Shown here: piece by piece, positions 47,611-60,182 of the stretch
Numbering within the stretch: the first letter of the stretch is position 1
How the letters are laid out: each line of letters starts with the position of its first letter
NCBI GenBank assembly: GCA_033064195.1
Contig: JARBJD010000004.1
Location: forward strand, 248,001 to 312,000
DNA length: 64,000 bases
Source of the DNA: Blattamonas nauphoetae
Taxonomy: Eukaryota > Preaxostyla > Oxymonadida
Reading direction: 5' to 3'
Notes under the pieces: model-generated
What the model was told of the DNA's origin: nothing
Databases searched by the model: none
Seen by the model: the letters and a program-made list of their open reading frames with translations, nothing else
Made by a program: the position numbers and the translations under genes

Positions 47611-49783
47611 TCATTCCCCTCATCTCTTTCTCTCGTCTTCGTTTTTCTCGTGATGTTGGTTCTTTTGCACAGTCTCTACTGTCCCAGAAGCAAAACTGTC
47701 TATTTGGGAATGGAAACGTGATGATGAACATCAGCTCGGCGCTTCGTCTCTCGACAATGAGTACCGACAACACATAATCTCTTCTCTCCGTTTTACTGTT
47801 GATTTTACAAGTCGAACTTCCAACTTCTGCACCATCCCAACGAGATTCGGCATTTCTGACAAACCACAAGACTCAGATCCATTCGACGTCGCCGGCCAAC
47901 CTCCAATGTGATTTGATGTGCCGTTCGATCCAGGCGTATCGCATCCTGTCTTCACCATTATCACTCCCCAAGTATTCTTATTGACTTTTGAGAAGGAAGA
48001 ATATCCGAGTCTCAGACCTTCCCACGCTTCAGTGTCTCCCAACTCTTTCGCTGAAATCACATGTCATTCCTGACTCCTCCATCCGCAAGATATGAATGTT
48101 GGAAACATCGACGAACACATCCTCCATTGTAATCATCCATTTCTCATGATAGATCCAACTATCTCGACTTTACAGGAAGTTCGGAGACTCACCAACCAAG
48201 ACCAAGTCACTGCTCTGATTGTCACTCAATACGAACGAACCGTGGATGCAAGAAGTGATCATTCATGCTCATGAAGCTTCAATCCATGAATGTCATTTTC
48301 AAAGTCTAAATAGAGGAGCAGGCACTCCCAACCGAACGGGGGCTCAACTTCAGCACAAAACATGACCACATCGAAGCAACTGGCATCACATCGATGGACT
48401 GGGATATCAGAATGACAATGCTGCTCGTAAATACGACATCAGGATCCATAAACTTTGATCACATCGAAATGGGGAAACGGAGTCCAGAAAAGCACTAAGA
48501 AGCTCCCATCGTAGCCTTCGACAACAACGACAGCATATACGACAATTATGCTGAGTATCCGACAGATATCAGGTTCAATCAGGACAGCATCCGATCCTCA
48601 ACGCGATCCCGCAAAATTCAGAAGCCGACGTCAACATCGATGCGCTTCCATCACCAGCCTCCTCATCACCAGCTCCCAATCCAGCTCATTGGCGAACGTG
48701 TCTGCCTCAGGCTTCCTGGACGAGGAGGGCAACGTTGTAATCCAGCCCTTCCACCAGGCTTCGATCCAACTCTGATTCAAGAACCAGAACGAGCTGATCA
48801 TAGCTGCAGTGGTTACGAGGATGACCGAGAATACCATTCAACTGACGCAGGGCAGAATCCATCGCAGACACGATGGTCGGAATTAGGATGTGACGTTCTT
48901 GCTGTTGAGACTTGTCGACATACTGTCTGCTCCTCGCTCGTCAAGCTTCCAGACCGTCTCTCCACAGATGTAACATTCGCGTGCTCACACTCGACACGGA
49001 GGGCATTAATCTGCTGTTCACGGTCATCGCTGTTTTCAACCACGCCGAGGTTACCCCAGTCGCACTGAGCAACATCAAAAGCTGATCACGCCGGTCTTCA
49101 CGCGGCACCTCTCTCACTTCGCAGCACCAGCCTCGCACACCGACCTTGTCATTCATCACCGCTCCTTCCGTCCTCGCTGCTGACTCGAAGCGCTCTTCTG
49201 TGTAATTCCGTTCTCCCTTTCCATCTGCCTCGCTGAGCAATCCCGAGTCCAGCCCCTTTCTTTTGTGTCATGCGACGAATCCACACACGACGGACAGATC
49301 TCTCCAAATCGACTCCATCTCGTCGATGAGGAAGTGCCCCCTCCGACGCCCTGTCTGTTCTCATCACGACCCCAAGGCCAAGTCTCGCAGGCAGGGCGAG
49401 CGCGGCTTTCGTCTACCAACGCCGTCTCACCACGTGACGCCTTCGCCAGTTCGAACTCTTCATGAAAAACATGAAAATAGTGTTGAATGGATGATGTACT
49501 TTCTATATGTGTTTCAATTCTGTCTTATTTTATCGTCGTTTCTTCGATAATCGCAATAATACACCTGTCTTTCACTTCCTGACATAACGGCAGTAAACAA
49601 TGGGTTGATCATCTCTGACAGTGATCCTTTTGTCAGAGAATGTTCTAGGCAATAAATTGATCTTATTACAACATTTTAATGCATTTAAATGCGAAATGGA
49701 ATATAGTTATGCTGTGTTCATGTGATGCACAGTGTGTGTGCTCAAATTTTCGAAATGTGCGCAAATGCTCAGGGTAACTGTAG

Positions 49784-50277
49784 AACAAGCTTAGGATCTT
49801 GAAAACTTGTTTTGATCATATCTCCACAACCAGACATGGTCCAGACATGAAACTTTTACCAATATGGATGTTTTGTTGAGAAGTATTTTTTTCGGAAAAT
49901 TTTGAAAAAACTCCCCTTGCGGCAGTTGAGATATTTTTTTTGGTTTTTAACCGCGGTTCTGAAGGTGAGCTGTCACTTGACATGTGAAGATGCACCCGTC
50001 TCCAAATTCGGTTAAAATGGTGGAGACACCATCAGAATCGAATCCAAATCATCATTTTGGACAGATTTGTTCTCAGAGAGTGAGAAGGAGGTGGAGATTC
50101 TGAGAAAAACTCGAAAAAACCACAAACCTCCAAAATAGGAGGTCTTCGACAATTCGCAAAATTTTCCGAAAAAAATACTTCTCAACAAAACATCCATATT
50201 GGTAAAAGTTTCATGTCTGGACCATGTCTGGTTGTGGAGATATGATCAAAACAAGTTTTCAAGATCCTAAGCTTGTT
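49784..50277. mobile_element. Nested hairpin (inverted-repeat) element of about 490 bp
   Basis: Ends AACAAGCTTAGGATCTTG and its mirror CAAGATCCTAAGCTTGTT; arms of about 120 bp (49784-49905 and 50155-50277) enclose a 250-bp loop. It has no coding capacity. It interrupts the longer form of the right terminal repeat of the 4.8-kb element at a TA-containing site, so it inserted after that element formed. Confidence 0.75.
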
Positions 50278-50278
50278 A

Positions 50279-50729
50279 TACAGGCAAATCAATATTTCAC
50301 CCTAAATTTCCACCCAGATCCCCCCAAGATTTTTCATTTTTCAAAAAATTGTCATTTTGAGAGAAAACCATCCCAAATCACCAGAAATGAACTGGGATTG
50401 AAAAATCATGAACAGGCGTGGAGAAAAGTGGTCGTGAAGTTCGGCTGTCCTAAGCTTAAATGTTAAGGACCTCCTATTTGGGAGCCAAAAAGGGTCAAAA
50501 AAATCAGAAAAAAAAGACTCCTAAATAGGAGACCCCACCCGTGGATCCTATTTTGGAGGTTCGATTTCTGCCTCAAGTGATTGATGGGGGAGGGTAGATA
50601 TCCAACCCGGAAATGGTGGGCCCCAAAAATTTATGGGTTCCGAGAAATATGGGATGGATGGAAAGAGGGGTCCAAAAAATGGGGGAAAAGTATCGGGTTA
50701 AATCAAAGTATCGGGTTAAATTTCCACTA
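50279..50729 (-). repeat. Right 451-bp terminal inverted repeat
   Basis: Inverse of 45915-46365. The outer tip reads AAATTTCCACTA, followed by the duplicated TA and the resumed coding frame of copy B. An open frame crosses this repeat into the receptor piece only by chance of phase. Confidence 0.88.
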
Positions 50730-51639
50730 TATTCTGAAGAATGATACAAACACTTTTGAATCTGTCGGAAATGTCCGATTTGTCGACTCGACCCGTTGCG
50801 AAGCTGACTTCTTGGTTGAACTCTCAGGATCTGGTCTTATTTACAATCAAAGCTACTTTCTGGTACGCAAAGGTGGAGAAAATTCGTTTTTTGTGAATTC
50901 GGATGTGTCTGTTCGTATTCCAGCACCTCCTCTTCTCACACACGTCTCGTTCGCTCCTCTGAACAAACTTGGGATTTCTGGTTTGATTCTGTTTGAAGGA
51001 ACCGATTTGGAAGCGGACAAAGAATATCACATCACACTCGAACCTTCGTTCTCTATCACGATTCGCATTTCTGATTCGACATCAGCATCGTCTTCTCCTC
51101 TTCTTGTTGGTTGGAACAATTCTCTTCCATTCTCCACAACATTCAAGATTGCCTCGATCACACCTGTTGATCCGATGGATGGAGATCTGCTGAACAAATC
51201 GTTGCTCTCATTCAACACAACCGATCGTCCAACCGAACTCTTGATCCATCTTGATTCAAAATCAACCGACTCGTCTCTGTTTTGTGGGACATTTGAAAGT
51301 CCTTGCCCGACGATTGAGAGTGGATGGAAGATTGTGACGGGATTGTCCTTTGCTCGTCCAACATTGGGGATCATTGACTCCACAACACTCTCGTCGCAAC
51401 TGACAGTTTCAGAAGGGATGCATGTTCTGGTGACACATGGAAGCAACTCCGAGCCGACACTGACAATCCCTTCATCAGCGACACACTCAGAAGGATCGGG
51501 ACTGATTGTGGTGACTTCGGCCTCGCTGGAGATTGTGAATGTTGACATCGTTCTCGACTCTCCTCTCTCGTCGTTCGTTCTGCTCTCTGCTAGTTCGTCT
51601 GGCCTCCTCCTGAAAGATGGTCTGATCACCCAAAAGCAC

Positions 51640-54600
51640 AAAAGGAGTTCCCCCTGGTCACTCCAAGTCCAAACGAGGGCTCATCAACACAGTGAATATC
51701 CCATGAAGTGTAGTACGGGCTGGCCGATCTGAGATTCTTAAAACAAATATATAGACCTCCTCGTCTTTTTACAAAACTATATTGCTGTGAATCAAATTTT
51801 TGTCTCAATTCCTTATCACGAGCGGACAGAATGACGAACTGGCTGTTTATTCAACCCAACACCATTCAGTCATTTCTGTATCCAGCGAAGAAGTTCATTC
51901 ATTGAATACACCTCATAATCACTGGAGATGATTGCTACGAGGTTCATCTGTGCAAAAGAATCCAAAAATTTTATGCAGGGACAGGACAGAAGACTACACT
52001 TCTCAACCAGAAGAGGACAAGCACAGCGAACAAAGAAGACGAGGAGGTGAACCGAGATTTCTTCTATCTCGGATATCATTCGGAACTATATCAGCGTTAC
52101 TGTCACATCTCGACATTTTGTCGAATAGCTCATATTTCTCGATGAAATACCGTTCGAACTGAAGTGCCTAAGACAAGGCGTTTAGAAGTCCTCTGGCACG
52201 AATTCGAGTGATACTCACAATCGAGTCTCATCTTCTAGTTGCTATTGGTAGTGACACATTCTATTTCGTGCATGTCGAACTCCGTGGGATCGGACTTGTG
52301 TTGGGACAAATTAGGACATTGGTCATCCCACTCGCTGGGGAAGTTGGACGAAATGCCGGTTCGAAATCGTGTCGAACACTCGTATTGACCCCAGAGACTT
52401 TACCAACTGCTCACCATTCGTGATACTTTAAATTCTACTCACGAACGCAAAGGGTGAAAAAGGGTACGAGACCCATCCTCAAAATACATGACAAAGTGGA
52501 CAGTGCCCGGATATATCTCGCGCAGCAGAATCTCATTCAGGAATCGCTGCTCAGTGACATCGCCACACAGTGAGGAAACAAAAGAGAATGGTGGCACACA
52601 TCGCCGTTTGCAAGTATCAAACTCATCAGGGCGTCACACCACAAGTTTTAGAAGGGCTTGACCAGGGACCTGAGAAGGATCTGATCGATCAGACCTTCAT
52701 TGATCAGACCTAATTTTTGTTCTGAACAAACTGTTTCATTAAAAGAGAGTTTACTTTCGAAAAAAACTGTGAAATGAGTCTAATCGACCATTTGAGAGGC
52801 TATCTGGTCATAATTGATTGTTTATTGCTTGAATTGAACCGGTACGATGAAGAAAATGAAGTGAGTAATTGGTAAAAGAGGAAAATCGATACTCCTAATT
52901 AGGAAACGGATCAGACCCCCACTTCTGTGAGGTGTGATCCATGATCACACCTCATACAGTAAACTACAGACCTGATCAGGTCCCTGGGCTTGACGGTCGC
53001 GTTCAAGAGACTAGACCAGTGGATCATGTCCGATGATCCGATCGAACGCAAGCTGAGTCTGGACGTCCCTCAGACTTCATAAATCGACCACGATCGTTAA
53101 TGTTGGTTGTTAACGGATACGGACCGACAGAGGGAGATTTTCTGATCGCCTGGAGGAATTTTCAGGCTTCTGATTTGATCCCAGTGATCCCAGTCGGATC
53201 TGATCCCACTAAATACCTACAATACCATTTCGTTTCTTTCATTTCAAAAAAGTCTTCTTATATATGATATTTGAATGGAAAAAAAAGTAAAAAGGAAAAT
53301 GGTCACTTCATAGATCATGAAAATGCAAACTTTGGGTGCTGCTGTTTCAGTTTGTTCTACAACAATAATTATTAAAACAAGTCGATAATGCGTTATTATG
53401 TCTTCTTTGATGGTTTTTTCTCACTGACTAAAGTCAATGAAGGGAATACATCGAAAAAAGAAGTGTTGGTGATTGTGATCGTGCGTGTTTTTGGGAAATA
53501 AGAGCTGTCTGAAATATTGAAGAGCATTATGTGAAAACAAGAAGTGAATTGAACATGATTAATGAAGTGATAATGAGAAAATCTCAAAGGAAAAGAGTTG
53601 AAATTTGATCTCAGTCCAAATTTAGGCACTGACATCAATTGATCCCAGTTTTACCTATTTTGATGGGACTACTCAGATGCCTGGGAATTTTTCTTCAGAT
53701 CGAGAATTTTGACGTTCCCTACCCAGTTGCTGGTTTCCGCTTCGAGATTTCAACAACAATGAACGATGATGTTTGGAGGACCGTTGATCTCACTGACTGA
53801 ATTGCAACTCATTCGATGTCTGCAACTCGTGGCCTCCAAATCCAGACATTTGGAGGAACGACGTGTGACTTCGCGTGACTAACTCACTCAAATTACCAAT
53901 TGTTTACTTGTGTGAATGGAATGCATTCTTTCTCAAGGCTAACCTTACGCGGATTGGCAACGACTGGATCGCAAACGATCCAGGACCGTCCTGATATCAT
54001 TCTGTCCATCGAATCATGTTCTTCCTACACACTGTGAGATATTGATATACAACCAAATCGTGAACATCTCTCATCGATGTCTCGATTACGAGTCAAGAAT
54101 CGCACCACCTCGGTCGTGTCGAAAGACTGAATAGCGGGCAGTATCTGATCACACAGATCATTAACTGGAGAATCTTGATGCGGGTGTAACAGACATTTCA
54201 AGTGGGAAAAACATTCTCATTCTACAACCAACTCGACACAAGAAGCATGGAATATTTCACTTTTCGCAGGAAGAACGCGCCAATATTGGACAAACAATAA
54301 ACAGCGGGAACGAACTTCGAACAATTCTTTGCGAATGTCTCCAAATCGGAAGTGACTCATCTCAGGAGGAAATGAGTGTCCGTTGTGGATCAGGAAGAGG
54401 ATCCAGAAGCGAACTCGATGCGTCTGTTCGGAGAAGGGCAACTTTAGGTTGGATTGGCAACCGTGACAAAAGTAAAAGGCCGATCTGCTTGTGCCTCAAC
54501 AACACCAGGACCGTTTTGGGTTCGTGAAAGATTGAATTTGGAGAAGTGAAGAGGAACAAGATTTCCATCTTCGTCTCTGATTTGGTTGTACGTTATACAA

Positions 54601-56545
54601 CCACAGCAATACATCATTGATCGCTCTCCCGTCGCAGTCACCTCAACCTTCATTCAACACAACAAATGGAATCATCAGATGGAGTGGATATTAGTTCGCT
54701 CTTTGGTAGTTGGAAGGGGTCCTTTGACGGATCAGTTTTCTTGAACTACACCTGCCATACTGTCTGTCAAATCCTCTCGCTGGTGGTATCGGAATCCCTG
54801 TACGTCTGACAAGACTTGAACACGACCAGATTGACTTCTCTTTATCACGATGATGGTGCGATGAGCAACTCTCCAAAGATCCCTTTGAATACGGGATTGT
54901 TAAGAAGCAAGGTGTCTTATTGATTAGAGATGGGAGTGGAGTTGTTAAGGAGCTCGATTGAAGATATCGACAGAGTGTGGATCGGATGTGAAATTGATTA
55001 AAAGTAAATCAGGACTGCTTCTTCGATTCAGGCACACATTAGAATCCAATCAGACCTTCGTTAGCATCAGAAGGATTCGGACTGCGAATGAGATTTGTAG
55101 AACCTCCCACATCGCTCTCACATTCGTATTTGATGTGGACAGCCAGGAGATTGTGATCTATTCGTTTCTCCGAGGTGCCAACTCCGAGTGATATGATGAA
55201 AAGGACAGAATGTTCTGCTGTTTATACCACGCCAATGTACAACTACGGAAACGGAGACAATTGATCGATACTGTGTCGAGGAGGAACTCTAAGATGTAGA
55301 TGGATGAATGACTGACAACAAACAACGTTTGTCATCCTTCTCAAACACGCGCAGACACATTCTCTGGAAAGAGTCTCGATGATGGGGATCATCAATCAAG
55401 AAATGTGAGGGAGATGGATTGATGAAATGGAGGTGTCGGCGATGGGAGTGGGACTATATCACAGGACAAACTGTCATGAACAGATCGTATACAGCCCATC
55501 GTTCTTCCCATATCGCTCCTTACGAAGAAGTTGTCAGTATGAAGGATGAGTGAGGAGCGGAGATACAGGGTCTCGACGAGCAAGTACATGGCGTCACCAA
55601 TGGCTCCCTCGCCAAGTTGAACAGACACCGATTTAAAATGCGAGCAGGAAGGCGGGTGGACAGATATCGCGATAACGATCGCTTGATTTGTCAGAGTATG
55701 TTGATGTGAATATCCATCAACATGGCAGTGAGAAGGAGACTCTCGTCAGGGCATGTCCTCACTCGATTTGGAAAGCGAGAAGAGAGAGGAAGGACGAGAG
55801 CTGGGACCAATTCGGGTCGAAGAGGGGGAGTTGGGTTGAGAAATTGTGATGTGGGGCGTCTCCTTCTTGAAAGAGTCCCATAAAACTCAGGCAAGCAATA
55901 CACTTTCGTGAAGTTGAGGGGCGTCTCCTTCTTCGAAAGAATCCTGTAACCTTGGGCATGTAATGCACTTTCAGATGCGATGGGGCTCTCACATCACAGC
56001 CAGAAGTATCAACTCAACTCCCCACCAATGTCGGAGTAACAGAACTTGCTATCAGGAGGTGGCAGCCCCGAAGGGGGTCACGGCCAAAGAAGGTCATACC
56101 TTTGGAACAAGGACAAGAAGGCTTCTTCCTTTCTATTCTCTCTTTTGCTTCTTTATAGCTTTACCTTTCAAAATTCACTGTGTTGATGAGCCCTCGTTTG
56201 GACTTGGAGTGACCAGGGGGAACTCCTCCAAGACAAACGAGTGCTCATCAACCTTGAGTTCTGCCACACAACCTGGCAAGTTCTGGCTTTTTCACTTCAC
56301 CTCGTCTCATTAGACCATTTGGCAAGTTTTTGTTCCCTGTTAGGGATTTCTTGCCCACATAACCTTTTTTGCTTTCATCAACGGCCCCATTTTGGGGTAA
56401 ACCAACCTGTGAACTCTAAGTTCCCCGTTGGGTTTATTAGGGACAGATAAATCTTTTATTTTGTTTCCTTGAATCTCATGATCGGCCAGCCCGTACTACA
56501 CTTCATGGGATATTCACTGTGTTGATGAGCACTCGTTTGTCTTGG
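51640..56545. mobile_element. 4.9-kb decayed composite element of unknown family
   Basis: Interrupts copy B between ...GATCACCCAAAAGCAC and TCTTCCCAAC. The flanking AGCAC (51635-51639, 56546-56550) may be a 5-bp target duplication. Both ends share an inverted stretch (CTCATCAACACAGTGAATAT, near 51680 and 56500). A second inverse copy of the left tip lies near 56170-56225, so the right side is compound. The interior is old and broken, with only short coding-like fragments (for example near 54960-55190). It also contains a younger MITE copy at 53163-53683. I cannot assign the family. Confidence 0.65.
53163..53683 (-). mobile_element. 521-bp hAT-like MITE, copy 2, reverse orientation
   Basis: Same length and nearly the same sequence as 33030-33550, in the opposite orientation. 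It has its own 8-bp target duplication (GGAATTTT at 53155-53162 and 53684-53691). The 80-codon frame is present here on the minus strand with one visible residue difference. Two independent insertions with exact duplications confirm the family's ends. Confidence 0.9.
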
Positions 56546-57260
56546 AGCACTCTTCCCAACTCCAACACCGACATCTGCTCGTGGTCGACAGGAATCATCC
56601 AAACAATCGATTGTGAAATGAACGTCACAGACAACAAGTTCACTCGCATCTCGTCAGGTGTGATCAACATGAAAGGAGGAAATCTGACTCTCACATCTTC
56701 GTCGTTCTCTGATACTTCCGCTTCGCTCGATCTCTTCCCATCGTTCCATCGAAATGTCCATTGTTCGGACGATGGACAAATCGCTGTGTTCAGCATCCCA
56801 AATGGAGGCGATGGATCAAAAGACCATCCTTCAGCGTGGATGTCGACTGAGGAATGTGTGTTGAGAGGAGAAGACGCTCCTGTTGACTCGCATCTGTTCG
56901 TTCCAACGCTCTCCAAATCCTCTCTGAGCACACGGGAAAAGAAGGCTGACCACTTCGATGTTCAGATTGAGGGCAAAACACTGATTCCATGTGGACTGTT
57001 TCTGGAAGTGTTTGAAGTTTCGAAAGAGAAAGAAGAAGGTGAATGGGCGCAGTTTGAACTCTCCCAATCGTCCTGCACATCCTTCACGGAAACATCAATC
57101 GCATTCAAGCTGCCCCTCTCCAAATTGACATCGCTGGACCCAAATTTGGAATGGCGTGGTCGACTCGTATTTGGAAACGACCAATTCACAGCAGACACAT
57201 TCCTTGTTCAGGCTTCGTCGAAAGAGAGACTGGCCCAGTCAGTGAAGGAGAACATGAAAT

Positions 57261-60182
57261 GGGCGATTCTAAATCAAAACTTGCATGCGTCTCCCTTTCG
57301 TCTTGAAGTTGAAGATCTCCCAGAAATCCTCCCAGTTCACAGGTCCAGCCACTATCGACATCATAAAGGTTTGATATTCAACTTTTCTTCATTCTCGCGT
57401 GATATCTTTCCGATTCAAAGTTCAGGCTCCTTCTCACCATCCAACTTTATTTGATTATGAATCTAGATGATCCGACCCGTCTCAACCAGCGTATTGGATG
57501 TAGATCAGACTGTATGTATTGTTTTTTGTTCTCATGTGCTGAAACTCAGCACTTTTTTGTCTCGTCGCAAATCAAATCTCAGGAGCCATAAGGATCTCTC
57601 AAGAATCGCATGATTGAACGTTTTGGACTGTTTTCGCTCTATTTCTCCTTTTGTTTCCAGCAATTTCTCGTTGTAAACCGTCAAATTCGATTCACTCTTT
57701 TCGATCTTCCTCCCACTGCTACAGTTCCTCTCATGCTCGTTTTTCCTTCACAATTTATCACAAACCGCATCGTCCGGATACTTTCTGAAATTTCCAAGAC
57801 TAATCTTATCAAGTCTGTTGAATATGTCTCCTCGAACAGTTTGTGACTTTTTCTCCAATAGATGACCTTGTGTTGGTTCTTTCACACAGAATGAGCTTTT
57901 TCCTTCGTTTTCCATCATTTATCTCTTTTTGAACTTGTTCTGTGATAAAAAGTGTGCACAATTGTCTTCAACAAAAAATGACGATATCGAACGCGATCGA
58001 ACTTTAATTCCACTAATTTTCCTGTTTTCTGTCTATTACACAGGTGAACGGTAATTGGGCAAAAAATAATTTTTGGTGACGCACATTAGTGTAAAACAAG
58101 TTTTCATTCAGAATCGCCCAAATCGCTGTGACACTTCCTCAAAAATCCGTTGGGCTTGACCCACATTATCCTCTCCGACTGTCCAATGAAGAACTCATCT
58201 CTCCGACATCGAAAGGAGGGCGATGGATGCAGATGGAGATCGTGTGGAGTGCGCTTTCGTCAATTGTTTGATACTATCTTCATCATCTTTCTCTCTCGCA
58301 AACCATGGCTCATTTCACAGTTGGATTGGTATTCAGTCATGATGATATTAATTCACGTTGAAGCATGATATTTGTGTGAAAAAGAGAGTAAAATTGTGAT
58401 GATGGCAAATAGTTCACAATTGTGGACATGATCACCATGTTTCAGTCGTTCAGATGCCGAAAATATTCAGCAGATTCTGGTCAAAACGTAAAACAGACGT
58501 CCAGGTGACTCCACCAAATTGTACGAGCATTCATTGCCTTCTCATTGTTCTGTTCTCGTTTTGAAGATGATCCTCTCTCACGAATTCTGATTGGAACAGG
58601 GTCTGTTGGAAGTGTTTTCGAAATGCGAAAGACAGGCCTTGTTAATCCTCATGCAGTGAAGATTGTCAGAAAATCGGCGAGTGGAGGACAAGACGAGTTT
58701 GAACGCCAATCTGTCCTGCACAACAAATTCCAACATTTCAACATTGTTCGACATTTCCCGATGAGTGTTGACAAAAATTATCGGCAAAATGAACCTTGGC
58801 GGGACAGATCAAAATGGACTCTAACAGTCAAAAACACACTATTCAGATCTTTCTAGGGAAGATATGTTGCTTTAGGATTCCGGCAAAAAGCACAGAAACC
58901 TCGGAGGAAATCAGAAAAATAAGGGTCGGATCAAACCATCAAATCACAAATAGGAGTTCTCCTAAATGTATAGACCTCTAGAAGGTTCCAAGACTTGATG
59001 TTGAGGGAATAGGTGTTCTTTAAAGATAAAAGAAGGTTTAATGACAGAGAATCTACACATTCTTTTTCAAGATCGCCCTAATTCACAATCAGAAATTTTG
59101 AGAAAATGAAGTTTTTCCGAATCTCTAATCGCTTCGATTCTCCTTATTTCCTAGAAAATCACCGATACAATCACTCATTGACTGACTAGGTCTGTCCGAC
59201 CAAGTTGCATGTTGCCAAATTATCATTTTGTGGGGATGGAGCGACTTGGAGGAAACCTGTCGACATTCTTGGAAGAAACGCCGACTCATCCTCGCCCAGG
59301 CCTGGCTGTCTGCTCTCCATCTGGGCGATTCTGAATGAAAGGACGCGTGCGTTACAACTCCGTCAACATTTGAAAGATCGTTGAGAAAGCTATTCATCTC
59401 CCAGGAACAATCAAAATCTCCATCTTGAAGGTTTATATTATCTCTTTTTTTCATTTTCACTCACTTTTCTACAAATTCAAAGATCAGGTGACTCATTCTC
59501 CATCAAACAACTTTAATCGGTCAGATCGATGATTGAACCGACCTTATACCGTGTATTGCATGCGATTCTTTTGGTTTGTGTCATTTATTTCGTTCACATT
59601 GACAGACACTCAGCACTTTTTTCAGGTGAGACGGATCGTGTCTAACAGGCAGAAAACAATCTGGCCTGTTCACCTATCTGATGCTTTCTCCTGTTTTCAC
59701 TCGATCATGTATCTTTTGTCATGAATTTCTCATCTTATAGATCACAAACTGACACGGACTTGTTGATCGTCCTCCTTGTCCTCTAATTCAGATCAATCTC
59801 AATTTCCCTTCACTTTATATCTCAAACCACCTTAATTGGATATGTCTCTCCAATTCTTAAGTCTAAATTCATCAATCTTGTCGAATCTTCCGATCCGCAC
59901 TTTTCACGTCTTTTTCTTCAATAGATGTATTTGTATTGGTTCTCTCACACAGAATAGGGTTTTTACGTTGTTTTACATCATTTCTCCATTTTTCAACTTG
60001 TTCTGTGATAAAAAGTGTGCAAAAGTGTCCGGATCAAAAAATGGCTTTATCGAACGCGATCCTACTTGAAATCCAGTAATTCACTCTTTTTCTGTCGACT
60101 AAACAGATGAACGGTAATTGTGCAAAAAATGATTTTTTGGGACGCACCATAGTGTTTTGCGACCTTTCAAAGAGAATCGCCC
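57261..60182. mobile_element. 2.9-kb element carrying a kinase gene fragment
   Basis: The ends are GGGCGATTCT and its mirror, flanked by AAAT (57257-57260, 60183-60186). The copy A site has a single AAAT, so the insertion is clean with a 4-bp duplication. The right end occurs twice: 57880-58119 and 59925-60182 are direct repeats, each ending GAATCGCCC followed by AAAT. A shorter 859-bp form (57261-58119) is therefore contained in the longer one. Between the two right ends lie a kinase fragment (58545-58790) and unassigned AT-rich sequence. No transposase is recognised. Confidence 0.75.
58545..58790 (+). pseudogene. Protein kinase N-lobe fragment inside the 2.9-kb element
   Basis: Reads DDPLSRILIGTGSVGSVFEM (Gly loop), then NPHAVKIVRKSASGGQDEFE (catalytic Lys) and FQHFNIVRHFPM, matching strands 1-4 of a Ser/Thr or Tyr-like kinase. 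It stops before the catalytic loop. A TTTTGAAG acceptor-like site directly precedes it. A possible preceding exon (MPKIFSRFWSKRKTDVQ, from about 58454) ends at a GTGACT donor but does not join in phase. It is a captured or truncated host gene piece, not a working kinase. Confidence 0.75.

Larger units (their letters stand above)
45915..50729. mobile_element. 4.8-kb element with 451-bp terminal inverted repeats and TA target duplication
   Basis: The ends begin TAGTGGAAATTTAACC and are mirrored at the right end. The flanking TA is duplicated (45913-45914, 50730-50731), and the uninterrupted site in copy A supports a clean TA insertion. TA targets are typical of Tc1/mariner-like transposons, but no DDE transposase is recognisable inside. 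The interior holds a 140-bp tandem array, degenerate coding-like sequence around 48560-49460 without a recognisable family, and a nested hairpin element at the inner edge of the right repeat. It is probably non-autonomous, carrying captured sequence. The two arms look identical by eye, which argues for a recent insertion. Confidence 0.85.

Noticed and set aside
48548-49550. Coding-like fragments inside the 4.8-kb element
   Set aside because: Short pieces in several frames with no family I can name; not enough for a gene call.
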